A stretch of DNA of 64,000 bases from Bradyrhizobium diazoefficiens (GTDB lineage: Bacteria > Pseudomonadota > Alphaproteobacteria > Rhizobiales > Xanthobacteraceae): positions 62,001 to 126,000 of the forward strand of contig NZ_JAENXS010000006.1 of assembly GCF_016612535.1 (NCBI RefSeq). Direction: 5' to 3'. The position numbers were made by a program, and so were the translations under genes. Every line of letters begins with the position of its first letter. Within the stretch, counting starts at the first letter, position 1. This document shows, piece after piece, positions 1 through 9,713 of this stretch. The notes below the pieces were generated by a model that saw only the letters and a list, made by a program, of their open reading frames with translations, ran no database searches and was not told the DNA's origin.

Positions 1-86
1 GTCTGATCCAGTGCCATCTAAAGATCACGTTTTGGCTCCAAGTTTCGTGGATTCACTCCCGTCGGCAAACTTCAAGAGAGCCGTAA

Positions 87-782
87 ATGCGCATCCGGTC
101 CATGATCCTGTGCGTCTCGAACGCCGTTCTGTGTGCCGGGGCTTTCATTGCGACCGGAATACAGATAGCGCTCGGCGCTCCCCTGTTGCTACCTTCGACG
201 CCTTATCGCTATTTGGTTGTGGAACAGGAGCTCCCTATCGCGCTGCAGGAATTCGGCAACAATCTCGATATCAGAGTCAGCATCAGCGCCGAGGTGAAGG
301 GACGGATTCGCGGGCGCATGCCGGATCTGGCACCGCGCGAATTCCTTGATCGTCTCACCAACCTCTACAATCTTCAGTGGTACTACGATGGACTCGTGCT
401 TTACGTGTCTGCCGCAAAGGAAGCGCAAACTCGTCTGCTCCTGCTGGGCCCGATCAGCTTCGAGACGTTCACGGCGGCCCTCGATGCGCTCAACATCTCC
501 GACGAGCGGTACATCCTGAGGCCGGCGCCTGGAAATGGCCTCATCCTGGCGTCCGGTCCACCACGCTTCATCGCACTCGTGGATGAGACGCTCAATGGGT
601 TGGTGGCGCAGGCGCAAGCGCGACCACGCGCTGTCGAGACGCCATCGCGGGAGTCTGTGCTGATGTTATTTCGCGGTTCCTCGGAGACGATTGTTCGGGG
701 CGGACGACCAGAAGCCCCCTCTTCTTTCGACACCCCGCGCCAGGATGGCGTCACGTCTATCCATGCGCCGGGCCAGAGATGA
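87..782 (+). CDS. rhcC1: RhcC1/NolW-type N-terminal secretin subunit of the T3SS
   Basis: This 231-residue protein matches the NolW/RhcC1 family: in rhizobia the outer-membrane T3SS secretin (SctC) is split, and this short protein carries the periplasmic N-domains while a separate RhcC2 forms the pore. A signal peptide (residues about 1-30, ending at ALGAP) is followed by the N0-type fold with PYRYLVVEQELPIALQEFG and the N1-like segment with YILRPAPGNGLILASGP. Its length fits the family, and there is no C-terminal beta-barrel domain. The start at ATG 87 is preceded by the purine-rich AAGAGAG. The rhcC2 partner lies outside the window. I see no tts box in the 86 bases available upstream. Confidence 0.85.
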   Translation: MRIRSMILCVSNAVLCAGAFIATGIQIALGAPLLLPSTPYRYLVVEQELPIALQEFGNNLDIRVSISAEVKGRIRGRMPDLAPREFLDRLTNLYNLQWYYDGLVLYVSAAKEAQTRLLLLGPISFETFTAALDALNISDERYILRPAPGNGLILASGPPRFIALVDETLNGLVAQAQARPRAVETPSRESVLMLFRGSSETIVRGGRPEAPSSFDTPRQDGVTSIHAPGQR

Positions 783-970
783 TAAAATCGTTGTCCAATT
801 CCTGCAGTGCTCTCCATGACGGGATAGACCTGGACTTCGCACAGTCTCGATCTCGTCAAGGAGCTTGCGGCACTCGGCGAGGTCCGGCGCGTCTGTTGCG
901 CTTGCCAAAGATCCGTGGCGAACAGCGACGTGGTGCCATGAGCCCAAATCTCCATTGGAAACGCAATTGA
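779..970 (+). CDS. Small ORF overlapping the rhcC1 stop
   Basis: A 63-codon ORF begins at an ATG that overlaps the rhcC1 stop codon (ATGA at 779-782), the arrangement typical of translational coupling. The product is basic, has no recognisable motif, and may be chance. A GC-rich hairpin follows at 979-997. I do not recognise it. Confidence 0.25.
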   Translation: MIKSLSNSCSALHDGIDLDFAQSRSRQGACGTRRGPARLLRLPKIRGEQRRGAMSPNLHWKRN

Positions 971-978
971 AGAAATGC

Positions 979-997
979 GCGGCCTCTAAGAGGCCGC
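979..997 (+). terminator. Hairpin after rhcC1
   Basis: GCGGCCTC, a TAA loop and GAGGCCGC form a perfect 8-bp stem. Only a short AT stretch follows (ATT), so it is a weak intrinsic terminator or an mRNA-stabilising hairpin at the end of the rhcC1 transcript. Confidence 0.5.
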
Positions 998-1068
998 ATT
1001 CCGTGTGATAAGCAGTCCTTGAAAGCGTGAGCGTATGGCAGCGCACCAGAGGTGAGAGGAGGATTTCG

Positions 1069-1257
1069 ATGTTCGAGGCTAAAGACTATCGCGTGTGTTG
1101 CCACCACTTCGTCACGCCGACCGATCGCGTTGTGTATCCGGCGCAGGAGCCCTTACTGACCTACTCTGACGCTCTCCGGCACGTACAGGCCGAGCGGGAA
1201 AAGGGCCATATGGTGGCCTGGGTCATCGACCGCGCCGGAGCATGCGCAACCAGATGA
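1069..1257 (+). CDS. Small hypothetical protein (62 aa)
   Basis: The ORF starts at ATG 1069 behind a strong ribosome-binding site (GAGAGGAGGA, 5-6 bases upstream), which is why this start is preferred over an upstream ATG at 1027. The product begins MFEAKDYRVCCHHFVTP and has a charged, non-repetitive composition with no signal peptide or membrane segment. I recognise no family. It lies alone between rhcC1 and a dead transposase. Confidence 0.5.
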   Translation: MFEAKDYRVCCHHFVTPTDRVVYPAQEPLLTYSDALRHVQAEREKGHMVAWVIDRAGACATR

Positions 1258-1351
1258 GACGGGTGTTCGAACGCATTCGTCGGACATTGACCTGCCACTG
1301 ACTGTTTCCTCCAGAAAGCGTTGGAGCCGGGCCCGAAGAAGGACAGATAGA

Positions 1352-1665
1352 TAAAGCGAACAAGGTTCAAGAAAGAGCAGATTGTCGCGGTCTTGAAAGG
1401 AGCATGAGACTGCGCGAGGACGGCCTGACCTGGCTTGCAAGCATGGGATCTCCGAAGCGACGATCGATAATTGAAAGGCCGAATTCGGCGGCATCGACGT
1501 TTCCGAGACGAAGCGGCTGAGGGCCTTGGAAGAGGAGAACGCGAAGCTGAAGAAGCTTCTGGCCGAGTAGATGCTCGACGCGGCCGCCCTTGGCGAACTG
1601 CTGCAAAAATGGTAGGGCACCGCCAAGCGCGCTGCTGTCGCGCATCTGCAGGCTACATGAGCCTG
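1352..1665 (+). pseudogene. Remnant of an IS3-family transposase (OrfA and start of OrfB)
   Basis: Reading across frames recovers the usual IS3 OrfA signature: KFKKEQIVAVLKGA, then KHGISEATIDN-stop-KAEFGGIDVSETKRLRALEEENAKLKKLLAE, a stop, and MLDAAALGELLQKW. It is followed by TAKRAAVAHLQAT, the usual OrfB N-terminus. Several in-frame stops (TGA after KDN, TAG after LLAE, TAG after QKW) and at least one frameshift show the gene is dead. The rest of OrfB and both ends of the element are not visible. It sits at the 3-prime side of the first SKWP effector and marks an old rearrangement point. Confidence 0.8.
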
Positions 1666-1942
1666 TAAGACATTGACGACGACTGTCTCAAGCGTCTCAT
1701 GCAAGCGCTTCTGCGTCGAAATGGCCGTGCACGACGCGGAGGGATGTTTCTTACGCGCTGGTTGACGAGGCGTGGCCACCATCGGCTGCACTTGCGCCTC
1801 GATCGACAGCAACGGCAGGCGAAGCATTGCGATCCGCGCTGTGCGAGCCTGCCGACGTCCGGTTGGCATCGACATCAAAGGCGCAATTATCGCGTGCAAG
1901 ATCTACCGAATTGAGCGGCACGATCATTGTGCCGATTCCACC

Positions 1943-4900
1943 CTAGGCGGCGATATTCCGAGCCGATTCCCGCTCGCGCCGAAGATGGCCATGCAGCACC
2001 GCCACGCATTCATCCACCTGATATTTATGCGAGCCATCGCCTGAGTTGATCGTAAGATCGGCAGTTTGATAGACCGGCTCTCGCTCACTGACCAATCGCA
2101 TGACGGTCGCCTCCGACTCGGCGGCCTGCGACAGCCGGCGGCCGGACCGGCCCTTGTTGCGCCGCATTATCACGCCCGCGTCGGCCTTGAGCCAAATTGA
2201 GACCGCGCTCTCATGGACGAGGCTACGGGTCCCATCATGGACGAACGCATCGGAGCCGGTCGCGATCACCGCCGGCCCTTGCTTGAGCGCACCCGCGATC
2301 ACCCTCGCCTCAAGATCCTTGAAATGCTGCTCGCCATGAATCTGGCAGAGTTTGCTTATCGACATCCCGGCCAGCGCTCTGATCGCGTCGTCGGAGTCGA
2401 CGAACTTCATCCGCAGCCGCTTCGCGAGACGCCGGCCAATGCTGGATTTTCCCGCGCCAGGCATGCCGACGAGCACGATCGGCCGCTGGCCAAGCCCCGC
2501 CACAATCTCTTCGTCTTCGTGGCTTCCTGTCTCGGCAGCTTGCAACCCAAAGGCCGCACCGGCGCCGCCGCTATGATCCGCTTCGATCTCCCAGTGTGGG
2601 ATGTCCTTGGCTCCGTCGGGGACCACCACCTCCTTGCAGCGCTCTCGCGCGCGCTGCGCCAGATTCTCCTTGAGCCGCTCAAGAGCGTCTCCGCTCTCCT
2701 GGTGCCGCAACTGAGCGTCCGATTTGTAGGTATCGTGATTGGCAATCTTGACGTTGTAGCTGGCTGGCGTGTGAAACTCCACTTCGAAGCGGTAGTCTTT
2801 CGGGGTGGCGAGCACAGCCTTGATGCCCACAAAGGTCGGATTGCGCATTCTGAACCAATTGGTGGTACGGATTTCGGCGTAGCCTTGTTCGTCGAAACTC
2901 AGCATCGCTTTCTTGAACGCCCTCGCAAAATCCCCATCAGACACTTCGAAGACGTGGCGTACGGCGTTGCTGATCAGCTGTGCGGAGCCCTCGGAGGTCA
3001 CACTCATGCCAGTGAGCTGGTCTGTCATCGATCCCTCTGATCGGAGGCGGCGATCGAGGTGCGGCATGTTCACGTGGATGCCCGCTTGTCTGAGGGTCTC
3101 AGCAACCGAGATCGCCGCTGCGGTGATTGTCTCCTCTTCGGCTTTGGCACGGGCAGCCTCAATTCTGGCGCGCGCTAAGGCGTCTTCGGGGGTAAGGGTG
3201 ACCGCCATCCCGGCATCCTCGGCGACGACGCGTCGGCTAGACGGTTTCGGTATAATCTTCTTCTGCGCAGCGACACGAATCGAGGCATCCATCACTGAAG
3301 CCGCCAGCGTAGGATTCTCCTTCAGATTGTCCAACGTCGCATCGACATCGAACCTGCCCTGGCTAAGGGTCGCCGCCATGCTCTTGCTGAAGGGGACGAA
3401 TTTGAGGCCTGGCGTCTGATGTAAGAGCCGCCCAAGCTCTTGGCTTTTCTTCATGAAAAGCCGGACGCCGGTATCGGATTTATAGCCATCCGTTCCGACC
3501 TTGATGCCGAGGCTCAGGAGGTTGCTTGCGCTTTGCACGAGGTCACCCGCAATGTACCCATCCGGACGCGGATCGATGCGGGCAGGGTAGTAATCGAGCA
3601 AGACTTGGATCCGGTCGCGCGGCTGAGCAGTTGCCGGATAGGCCTCTGCCAGCTCCGGGAAAAGCTCGCAGAGCGCTGGACTGACAGTTGGGCTTACTTT
3701 GGCCAGGCTTTCACTTGGATCCGAAAGGACGTGCTCATCCGTCTTCGCAGCCCAGGCATCGAGGTCGGCGACAAGCAACTCGGCCGCTTCACGGGCAACT
3801 GGATGCTCTGCAATTTCAAGCTCGCGCTTCGCCCGTTCGAGTGTTTCCTGGATATCGGGGCCATGTACCTGTTCTTGGTTCAACAGGTGGCCGATCTCTC
3901 GCCTGAGCTCGTGGTGGACACCCTCGTACGTACCGAAGATGGCGCGCTCGGCAAACCAGCGTCGTGCTTCGTGGGACTGCGCCAAAAAATTTCGCTGCAG
4001 AGCGCTGTATATTTCCAGGACTTCCAGCGTGGCAGCAAGGATCTGGCTGGCACGACTGAATTGGTAATTGTTGCCCTCAATCGCCGGAGTATAGGACTTT
4101 GGCGGCTTGAGGGAGCGAACGCCGCGAGCTTGCTCCGTCTCATCGAGCTGGCGAACATGCTCATAAAGCTGCGGCCGGTCGCCGATGATAACCACGGTAT
4201 CCCCGTCAAAGTCGCCGTCGAGCTTTTTCTGCTCGCCGATCGGGACGGCAACCAACGACCCCGGAGCGAACACCTCGGTCACCTGCAGGATGCCGACGCA
4301 GTCGACCGGCGTGTCGTTCTTTGCGCGGTCCTTGCGCTCGGTCCAGCTCGAATGGCACTTGACGTCCTCGGCAGACAGCACCAGTCCACGGTCGGCGTAG
4401 TCGGCCGGCCACATCGCATCCGGCACCACGATCAGAATGCCTTTGGCAAAGAAGCTTGGGTCATCCGCTGCCAGCTCCTCCCGCGATTTCTGGGCGACAC
4501 TGAAACTGTATTGTACGGCCACGCATCGATCGAGGAATGCCGCGGTCGGATCGCCATCGACTGCCGACTTGACTCGTTGGGGTGCGAGCGGGCGCAGGTT
4601 GGGCTTGTCATAGGGCGCCCGCCCGATCAGCACGCCGCTCGTTCCCGTCAATGTGTCGCTTTTGAGTGTCGGCACATGAAGACAGCCATCATCGGATGGG
4701 ACGGCGACAGCGCCAAGACCATCCAAGTGTCCGGCCGTCACGGCGCGAAACAAGTCGTCGGACGTCAGCACTTTTCGGCTCTCAAGCCAATTCCAGACCT
4801 TGTCACCGGCCTCTTCCGCGACCTGCTCGCTGCGCGAATAGTGTTGCAACGCCGAGGCCGGCACAGACGATCTCCTTGCCTCACCAAAGGCCGGCATCCG

Positions 4901-7900
4901 ATCGGGACCTTCCTGGGGGCCGGCCCGGCGAACCGCTGGCATACGCTCAGCGAGCGAGGCCTTGATGAAGCCACAGCCGTCATGCGGTCGCAAAGCAATG
5001 GGGCCTTCCGCTCCTATCAGTTTGAAGGGATGCGCCTCGTTGGTCGCGCGGTCTGGCGCCAGCAACAGCTTGAAGGTGCCCTCCAGTGCGTAGTCGTGAG
5101 GGCCCAGACCTTTGACCGACGGGGGCGCCGCAAAGCCCCTGCGCTGAGTATACCAATAGGCTTCCTTGAAGGGCGCCCAGGCGCGCAATAACTTCTCGAA
5201 CGAGGTCCCCGGAGCGGTTTCGGCATAGGGAATGGCCAAGAGCTTCCCGCCGGAGGACCCGGCTGGCCGTTCGCTTGGAAGGCGAGCCGCAACTTGCGAC
5301 AGGGTTGGTTTCGGCGGTTTTAACTTGCTGCCGCCGAACAGGTCCATGCGGTATGGCACCCCCTTGTACGTCAACGTACGTGCCAGCATGAAGGCGCTCG
5401 GCTTTCCGGGCAGCTGCACCGCGACCACCTCTATCGCTCCCGACGTCAGGCGGTGAAAAGTCGAGTAGCGAATCTCGGGGTCTGTGGCCACTGGCCGTCC
5501 CTGCAGGTCAACCACCGGCAACTGCATCAGTCCCGCATTCCCTTGCGGCGAGCGGGGCTCGTGGTCCATGTCGCGCAACACTTGATACACGTCGAATACC
5601 GATGCAGGATGTTGCGCCTGGATTGTCGCCGCATCCTGCGCCATGAACGAATCCAGCGCATCGACCGGATTGTCCACCTCGATCTGCGCGATCAGATTCC
5701 AGCTCATGTTGGAAAGATCGGCTTGGATGAGGTCGCGCGTGCTGGCCAGAATCTCCTTGGTCCCCCTCTGCAGCTCTTGCTGCCTCACCTTCAAATCGGG
5801 CTTCTTGCCCTCGACGTAGGGGCGCTGAAACAATGTCTCGAGGAGGGCACGGGCTTTTAGGACTTGATAGATCGACAAGGCCGGGCGGCGGCTCGCGAAA
5901 GGCCCACGGGTACGCTCGGCCTCGCTTGCTTTGAGATGAGCCTCGATCTTGCGCTCCACGACAGGCTGGATATCGTTCAGCAAATAGAGAGCTGGCCTCC
6001 GGTGCGGGCGTAATTCCTTTTGCGAGCCGCGCGCCAGAGGAAGTAGAGCGATGGAGAGATTGCCTATGGTTTCGAGGTTCTCGGTGTCAAAATCAGGGGC
6101 ACGAACCAACTCTGCGAGCCGACCCAACCCTACCGGCGCCAGTAAACCAACGTCTCCGAACAGGCGGGCCTTCGCCAGTGCCTTGAAAATGAGCGTGATG
6201 CCTTGAACACCGGTGTGCTCCAGCCGATCAGGAGCATAGTGCAGGTAATGGGCCAGCTGGTGTAGGCGATCTTTCAGCAGAGCGGTCATTGCATCATCAT
6301 CACTGCTCGCTCCGTCCACGACACCGCGTCCCAGGGCATTGGCGACCATTCTGAGCTCAGGCGTCGTGAACGAACCAAAGCGGCGGCCTCCTTTGCCGAG
6401 TCCGCGCGCGATGTCGACGACCACCTGGCGGCAGGCAGCCTCATCACCCCACTTGCTGAAGCCGTTCAACAGGTTTGCCAATCCCTGGCTCGTAAAAGCA
6501 GAGAGGCGATCGGCGCGACGAAGGAGCTCGCCGGCGATACCGACTATGGCTTTGCCCGTCTGCGCAGCATCCGGCCACTTGCAGAAACCGTTCACTAGGT
6601 TTGCGAGGTCTTGCGGCGCAAAATCAGAAAGCTGGCGCCGAAGGACTTCACTCGCTATCGCGAGCGTTGCCTCGCGACAATCCGCCCCTTCCGGCCACTT
6701 GCTGAAGCCGTTGACCAGGTTTGCCAAGCCTCGGCTGGTGAAATCACCGAGGCGGCCCGAGCGGCGCCGGACCTCACCAGCGATCGCGGCTACGGCTCGA
6801 CCCGTTTCCGTCTCTTCCGGCCACTTGCTGAAACCGTTCACCAGATGTCTCAGGTCCAGCTCAGCAAGTTCGAAAAGCGGCCGCCCAACGACTTCAGCCG
6901 CGATAACAAGTATGGCCTGGCGCGTGTCTGTCGCCTCCGGCCATTTGCTAAACCCGTTCACCAGGGTCGACAGGTCCTGGTGAGTAAAGCGATAGAGCTG
7001 GTTGGCACGGCTAACGACCTCACGCGCTATCACGACGATAGCGTCGCCACAGCCCGTATCCTCCGGACACTTACTGAAGCCGTTCGCAAGGTTTGCCAGA
7101 TGCTGGTGAGTGAAATGAAAGAGACGGTCGGCGCGGCCAAGGATCTCACCAGCAATCGCAACTGTGGCTTGCCGCGCGTCCACCTGTTCTGGGTATTTGC
7201 TGAAACCGTTCGCCAGGTTCGCCAAGGCCTGGCTATCGAAACCAGACAGACGGTCCGCGCGGCGACGGACCTCACCGGCGATCGCGACAATGGCTTGGTG
7301 CGTATAGGCATTCTCCGGCCACTTGCAGAAACCATTCGCCGAGGTTGCCAGCTCCTGCGGAGTAAAACTATCGACCCCGTTACTACGGCCAAACGCCTCA
7401 CGGGCGATCGCGATCGTGGCTTGGTGGGCCTCCGGCTGTTCCAGCCATTTGCTGAAACCGTTCACTAAACTCGCCAGCTCCTGTTGAGCAAATTGAGAAA
7501 GCCGGATATCGCCGCGGTCGGCGCGGCAACGGACCTCAAGAGCGATCGCGGTCGCCGCATGCCGACACTCCGCCTGTTCCGGCCACTTACTGAAACCGTT
7601 CAAAAGGTTCGCTAGCTCCTGGTGAGCAAAATTGGAGAGCCGGACGTCGTCGTGGCGGGCGGCGCGGCAACAGATTTCTGCCGCGATCGCGAGGGTGGCG
7701 TCGCGACACTCCGGCCTTTCTGGCCACTTGCTGAACCCGTTCACGAGGTTCGCCAGCTGCTGCGCCGGAAAGTCAGATAACCGGGGAGCGCGGCGACACA
7801 CCTCACCGGCAATCGTAACCGTGGCTCGGCGGGTTGCCACCTGGTCCGGCCATTTGCTGAAACCGTTCACGAGGTTCGCTAGTCCCAGGGGGGTATAGGA

Positions 7901-9589
7901 GAGCTGGCCGGGACGCCTGACGACCTCGCCAGCGACGCTGAGTGTGGCTTGGCGGCATGCCACCTCTTCCGGCCATTTGCTGAAACCATTCACGAGCAAA
8001 GACAGGCTTTGGCTGTTCAGCTCCTCAAGCAGCCTGCTTTCATCACAGCAAAATTCGGCGATCCTGATTGTTCCATGGCGGCATTCCGCTGCCCGTGGGT
8101 GCCGTCCGAACGATGATGCGAGGAGCGAAAGAGCTCGGCCTTCGGCGTCCCTCATGAGCGCGTTATCGAGCTGCGACACCCGTGCCGCCAGGGCCTTACA
8201 AGCTTTCACACCTTCCTGACCGCCAGCCTCCCGGCTCACCTCGTTACAAACCGTGGCGTAGTTCCAGGATTTCCCTGAGCGGATATTTTCCTCCAGGCGC
8301 GGCACAAATCGACCCTGGAAATCAGCCGCAGCCTTTTGCAAGAATGTCGCCTGGGCTGGCATCCGCAGCTGCTTGGCATGCTTGACCACTGGAGCTGAGA
8401 ATTCACGGATGTCGCGGGCGCGATCGATGTCCCTTAGCGCTGCATTCAGTGCATTTGAGACCCTCTCGGATCGCCCCGACATCGCACTCTGAATACTCTG
8501 CGTGGCGGCATCGTCGAGGCGACGCTTTCCTGGTCTTTGATCAAGGTCAGGCGCGGATTGCCGGTGCGGCGGCATCGGTTCTATTTGCGAATGTCCGGCC
8601 TCCTGGCCGTAGCGCCGGAATTCATCACGAGAACGCAACACATCGCGCTCCCGCTGCCGCACGTCACGATCTCGCCCATGGAGCCGTTCAAAGCTTACAC
8701 CACGGCTGCTTTGCGCCTCGACATCGTGGATGTGCTGCCCTCCTGGTCTAGATCCGACGTCGCGCGCGGATTGGGGGCGTCGCGGGAGCGCGTCTGGTTG
8801 CAAGCCTCCCGGCGCAAGTTCACGGGGCAACCGAGAATGCGATGAGCCTCCGCCTTGAGCTAGGGCCTCACGATAAGATCTATAGGGCCGTTCGGAACTT
8901 GCAGGATACCGCGCTTGAGCGGCGCAATCGTCTCGACTCTCCCTTCCTGATCCAGCTTCCCGGCCTGACATCGATCGCCCGTGCGGGGGGAGAGCGTCAG
9001 TTCGCGATCCTCTGAATGCTTGATCGCTGCGGCACGCTTCGCCGCCGAAACGCGACGAGGTTTCATCCCGATGTTGTGCGCCAGTATGAGGCCTGTACGA
9101 GACGTCGGAGCTCCTACCATGGCTGCCTTGGGCGCTACGATCGTCGACATTGAGAGGAGGAGAGGAAGCATCCAAATCGTGCGGCCCAGGGTGCATTCGC
9201 GCAAGCACAGAGCCGAACGATTGTCCGCCTTCTTCAGGACCACGGCCTGCTTCAGCGTGAGGCTCATCGAGTTCTCTGCGATTGTCGGCTCTAGTTCCTC
9301 GCGACCTTCCTCGACCGGTGATATCCCTCATGCAAACTCTCCAATGTCGGGCGTCAATGCGCTGCTCCGATCTTCGCAGGAGCGCACTCGATCTACTCGT
9401 TCCTGCTGAGACCGACGCATCGGACGCCACACTTGCGGGGCCGGACAATGCGACGCGTGACCTGTGACCAGTCGATGAGTTCTGGATGACTCGTGAGATC
9501 GGAACACTCAGGCCCGGCGCTCTGTTGAGTGCGGCGGCATGCGGCTGGCGAGATGACGGCACCGGTATGGACCGTGCCTCTCCATCCAT
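1943..9589 (-). CDS. Giant SKWP-repeat type III effector (XopAD/RipS type) with shikimate-kinase domain
   Basis: A 2548-residue protein. Residues about 1-370 are Arg/Ser/Pro-rich and disordered, as expected of a secretion and targeting region. Residues about 540-1110 hold about 13 repeats of roughly 42 residues with the core LANLVNGFSKWPE, the hallmark of Ralstonia RipS (SKWP) and Xanthomonas XopAD effectors. A long conserved region follows with D1537-GCG, R1657-A-P and D1793-F-D-G-D. Residues about 2367-2548 are a shikimate-kinase-like P-loop domain with GMPGAGKSS and DSDD. That domain has lost the glycine triplet (ATGSDAF where active kinases have GGGA) and the RPLL loop (RRLS here), so catalysis is doubtful. 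A tts box lies 90-124 bases upstream. The start at ATG 9589 is the first in frame after the box. A longer paralogue lies at 22646-31948. Confidence 0.88.
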   Translation of the reverse strand: MDGEARSIPVPSSRQPHAAALNRAPGLSVPISRVIQNSSTGHRSRVALSGPASVASDASVSAGTSRSSALLRRSEQRIDARHWRVCMRDITGRGRSRGTRADNRRELDEPHAEAGRGPEEGGQSFGSVLARMHPGPHDLDASSPPLNVDDRSAQGSHGRSSDVSYRPHTGAQHRDETSSRFGGEACRSDQAFRGSRTDALPPHGRSMSGREAGSGRESRDDCAAQARYPASSERPYRSYREALAQGGGSSHSRLPRELAPGGLQPDALPRRPQSARDVGSRPGGQHIHDVEAQSSRGVSFERLHGRDRDVRQRERDVLRSRDEFRRYGQEAGHSQIEPMPPHRQSAPDLDQRPGKRRLDDAATQSIQSAMSGRSERVSNALNAALRDIDRARDIREFSAPVVKHAKQLRMPAQATFLQKAAADFQGRFVPRLEENIRSGKSWNYATVCNEVSREAGGQEGVKACKALAARVSQLDNALMRDAEGRALSLLASSFGRHPRAAECRHGTIRIAEFCCDESRLLEELNSQSLSLLVNGFSKWPEEVACRQATLSVAGEVVRRPGQLSYTPLGLANLVNGFSKWPDQVATRRATVTIAGEVCRRAPRLSDFPAQQLANLVNGFSKWPERPECRDATLAIAAEICCRAARHDDVRLSNFAHQELANLLNGFSKWPEQAECRHAATAIALEVRCRADRGDIRLSQFAQQELASLVNGFSKWLEQPEAHQATIAIAREAFGRSNGVDSFTPQELATSANGFCKWPENAYTHQAIVAIAGEVRRRADRLSGFDSQALANLANGFSKYPEQVDARQATVAIAGEILGRADRLFHFTHQHLANLANGFSKCPEDTGCGDAIVVIAREVVSRANQLYRFTHQDLSTLVNGFSKWPEATDTRQAILVIAAEVVGRPLFELAELDLRHLVNGFSKWPEETETGRAVAAIAGEVRRRSGRLGDFTSRGLANLVNGFSKWPEGADCREATLAIASEVLRRQLSDFAPQDLANLVNGFCKWPDAAQTGKAIVGIAGELLRRADRLSAFTSQGLANLLNGFSKWGDEAACRQVVVDIARGLGKGGRRFGSFTTPELRMVANALGRGVVDGASSDDDAMTALLKDRLHQLAHYLHYAPDRLEHTGVQGITLIFKALAKARLFGDVGLLAPVGLGRLAELVRAPDFDTENLETIGNLSIALLPLARGSQKELRPHRRPALYLLNDIQPVVERKIEAHLKASEAERTRGPFASRRPALSIYQVLKARALLETLFQRPYVEGKKPDLKVRQQELQRGTKEILASTRDLIQADLSNMSWNLIAQIEVDNPVDALDSFMAQDAATIQAQHPASVFDVYQVLRDMDHEPRSPQGNAGLMQLPVVDLQGRPVATDPEIRYSTFHRLTSGAIEVVAVQLPGKPSAFMLARTLTYKGVPYRMDLFGGSKLKPPKPTLSQVAARLPSERPAGSSGGKLLAIPYAETAPGTSFEKLLRAWAPFKEAYWYTQRRGFAAPPSVKGLGPHDYALEGTFKLLLAPDRATNEAHPFKLIGAEGPIALRPHDGCGFIKASLAERMPAVRRAGPQEGPDRMPAFGEARRSSVPASALQHYSRSEQVAEEAGDKVWNWLESRKVLTSDDLFRAVTAGHLDGLGAVAVPSDDGCLHVPTLKSDTLTGTSGVLIGRAPYDKPNLRPLAPQRVKSAVDGDPTAAFLDRCVAVQYSFSVAQKSREELAADDPSFFAKGILIVVPDAMWPADYADRGLVLSAEDVKCHSSWTERKDRAKNDTPVDCVGILQVTEVFAPGSLVAVPIGEQKKLDGDFDGDTVVIIGDRPQLYEHVRQLDETEQARGVRSLKPPKSYTPAIEGNNYQFSRASQILAATLEVLEIYSALQRNFLAQSHEARRWFAERAIFGTYEGVHHELRREIGHLLNQEQVHGPDIQETLERAKRELEIAEHPVAREAAELLVADLDAWAAKTDEHVLSDPSESLAKVSPTVSPALCELFPELAEAYPATAQPRDRIQVLLDYYPARIDPRPDGYIAGDLVQSASNLLSLGIKVGTDGYKSDTGVRLFMKKSQELGRLLHQTPGLKFVPFSKSMAATLSQGRFDVDATLDNLKENPTLAASVMDASIRVAAQKKIIPKPSSRRVVAEDAGMAVTLTPEDALARARIEAARAKAEEETITAAAISVAETLRQAGIHVNMPHLDRRLRSEGSMTDQLTGMSVTSEGSAQLISNAVRHVFEVSDGDFARAFKKAMLSFDEQGYAEIRTTNWFRMRNPTFVGIKAVLATPKDYRFEVEFHTPASYNVKIANHDTYKSDAQLRHQESGDALERLKENLAQRARERCKEVVVPDGAKDIPHWEIEADHSGGAGAAFGLQAAETGSHEDEEIVAGLGQRPIVLVGMPGAGKSSIGRRLAKRLRMKFVDSDDAIRALAGMSISKLCQIHGEQHFKDLEARVIAGALKQGPAVIATGSDAFVHDGTRSLVHESAVSIWLKADAGVIMRRNKGRSGRRLSQAAESEATVMRLVSEREPVYQTADLTINSGDGSHKYQVDECVAVLHGHLRRERESARNIAA

Positions 9590-9678
9590 CGCTCGTATAA
9601 GCTGTGCAAGTGTGGCGAGAACACATGCTACTCGCTGGCTCCCTTGGATATGCGACGAAGCTAGGTAAGCCGGACATG

Positions 9679-9713
9679 TTAGCTAACGCGGTGAGCTGAC
9701 CACAAGCTGACGA
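9679..9713 (-). promoter_or_regulatory. tts box for the first SKWP effector
   Basis: On the minus strand the sequence reads CGTCAGCTTGTGGTCAGCTC followed by ACCGCGTTAGC. It matches the TtsI site consensus (GTCAG-TT-TCG-AAGCT and a TA-rich end) and stands about 90 bases before the effector start, oriented toward it. TtsI is the flavonoid/NodD-dependent activator of rhizobial T3SS genes. Confidence 0.75.

Noticed and set aside
3440..5191. 583-codon plus-strand ORF
   Set aside because: It is antisense to the strongly supported SKWP effector; its product has no motif and mirrors the high-GC codon pattern of the opposite frame.
6611..7468. Repeated plus-strand ORFs with FRPLAEAVHQVRQ units
   Set aside because: These are the reverse-strand shadow of the SKWP repeat array, not a separate repeat protein.
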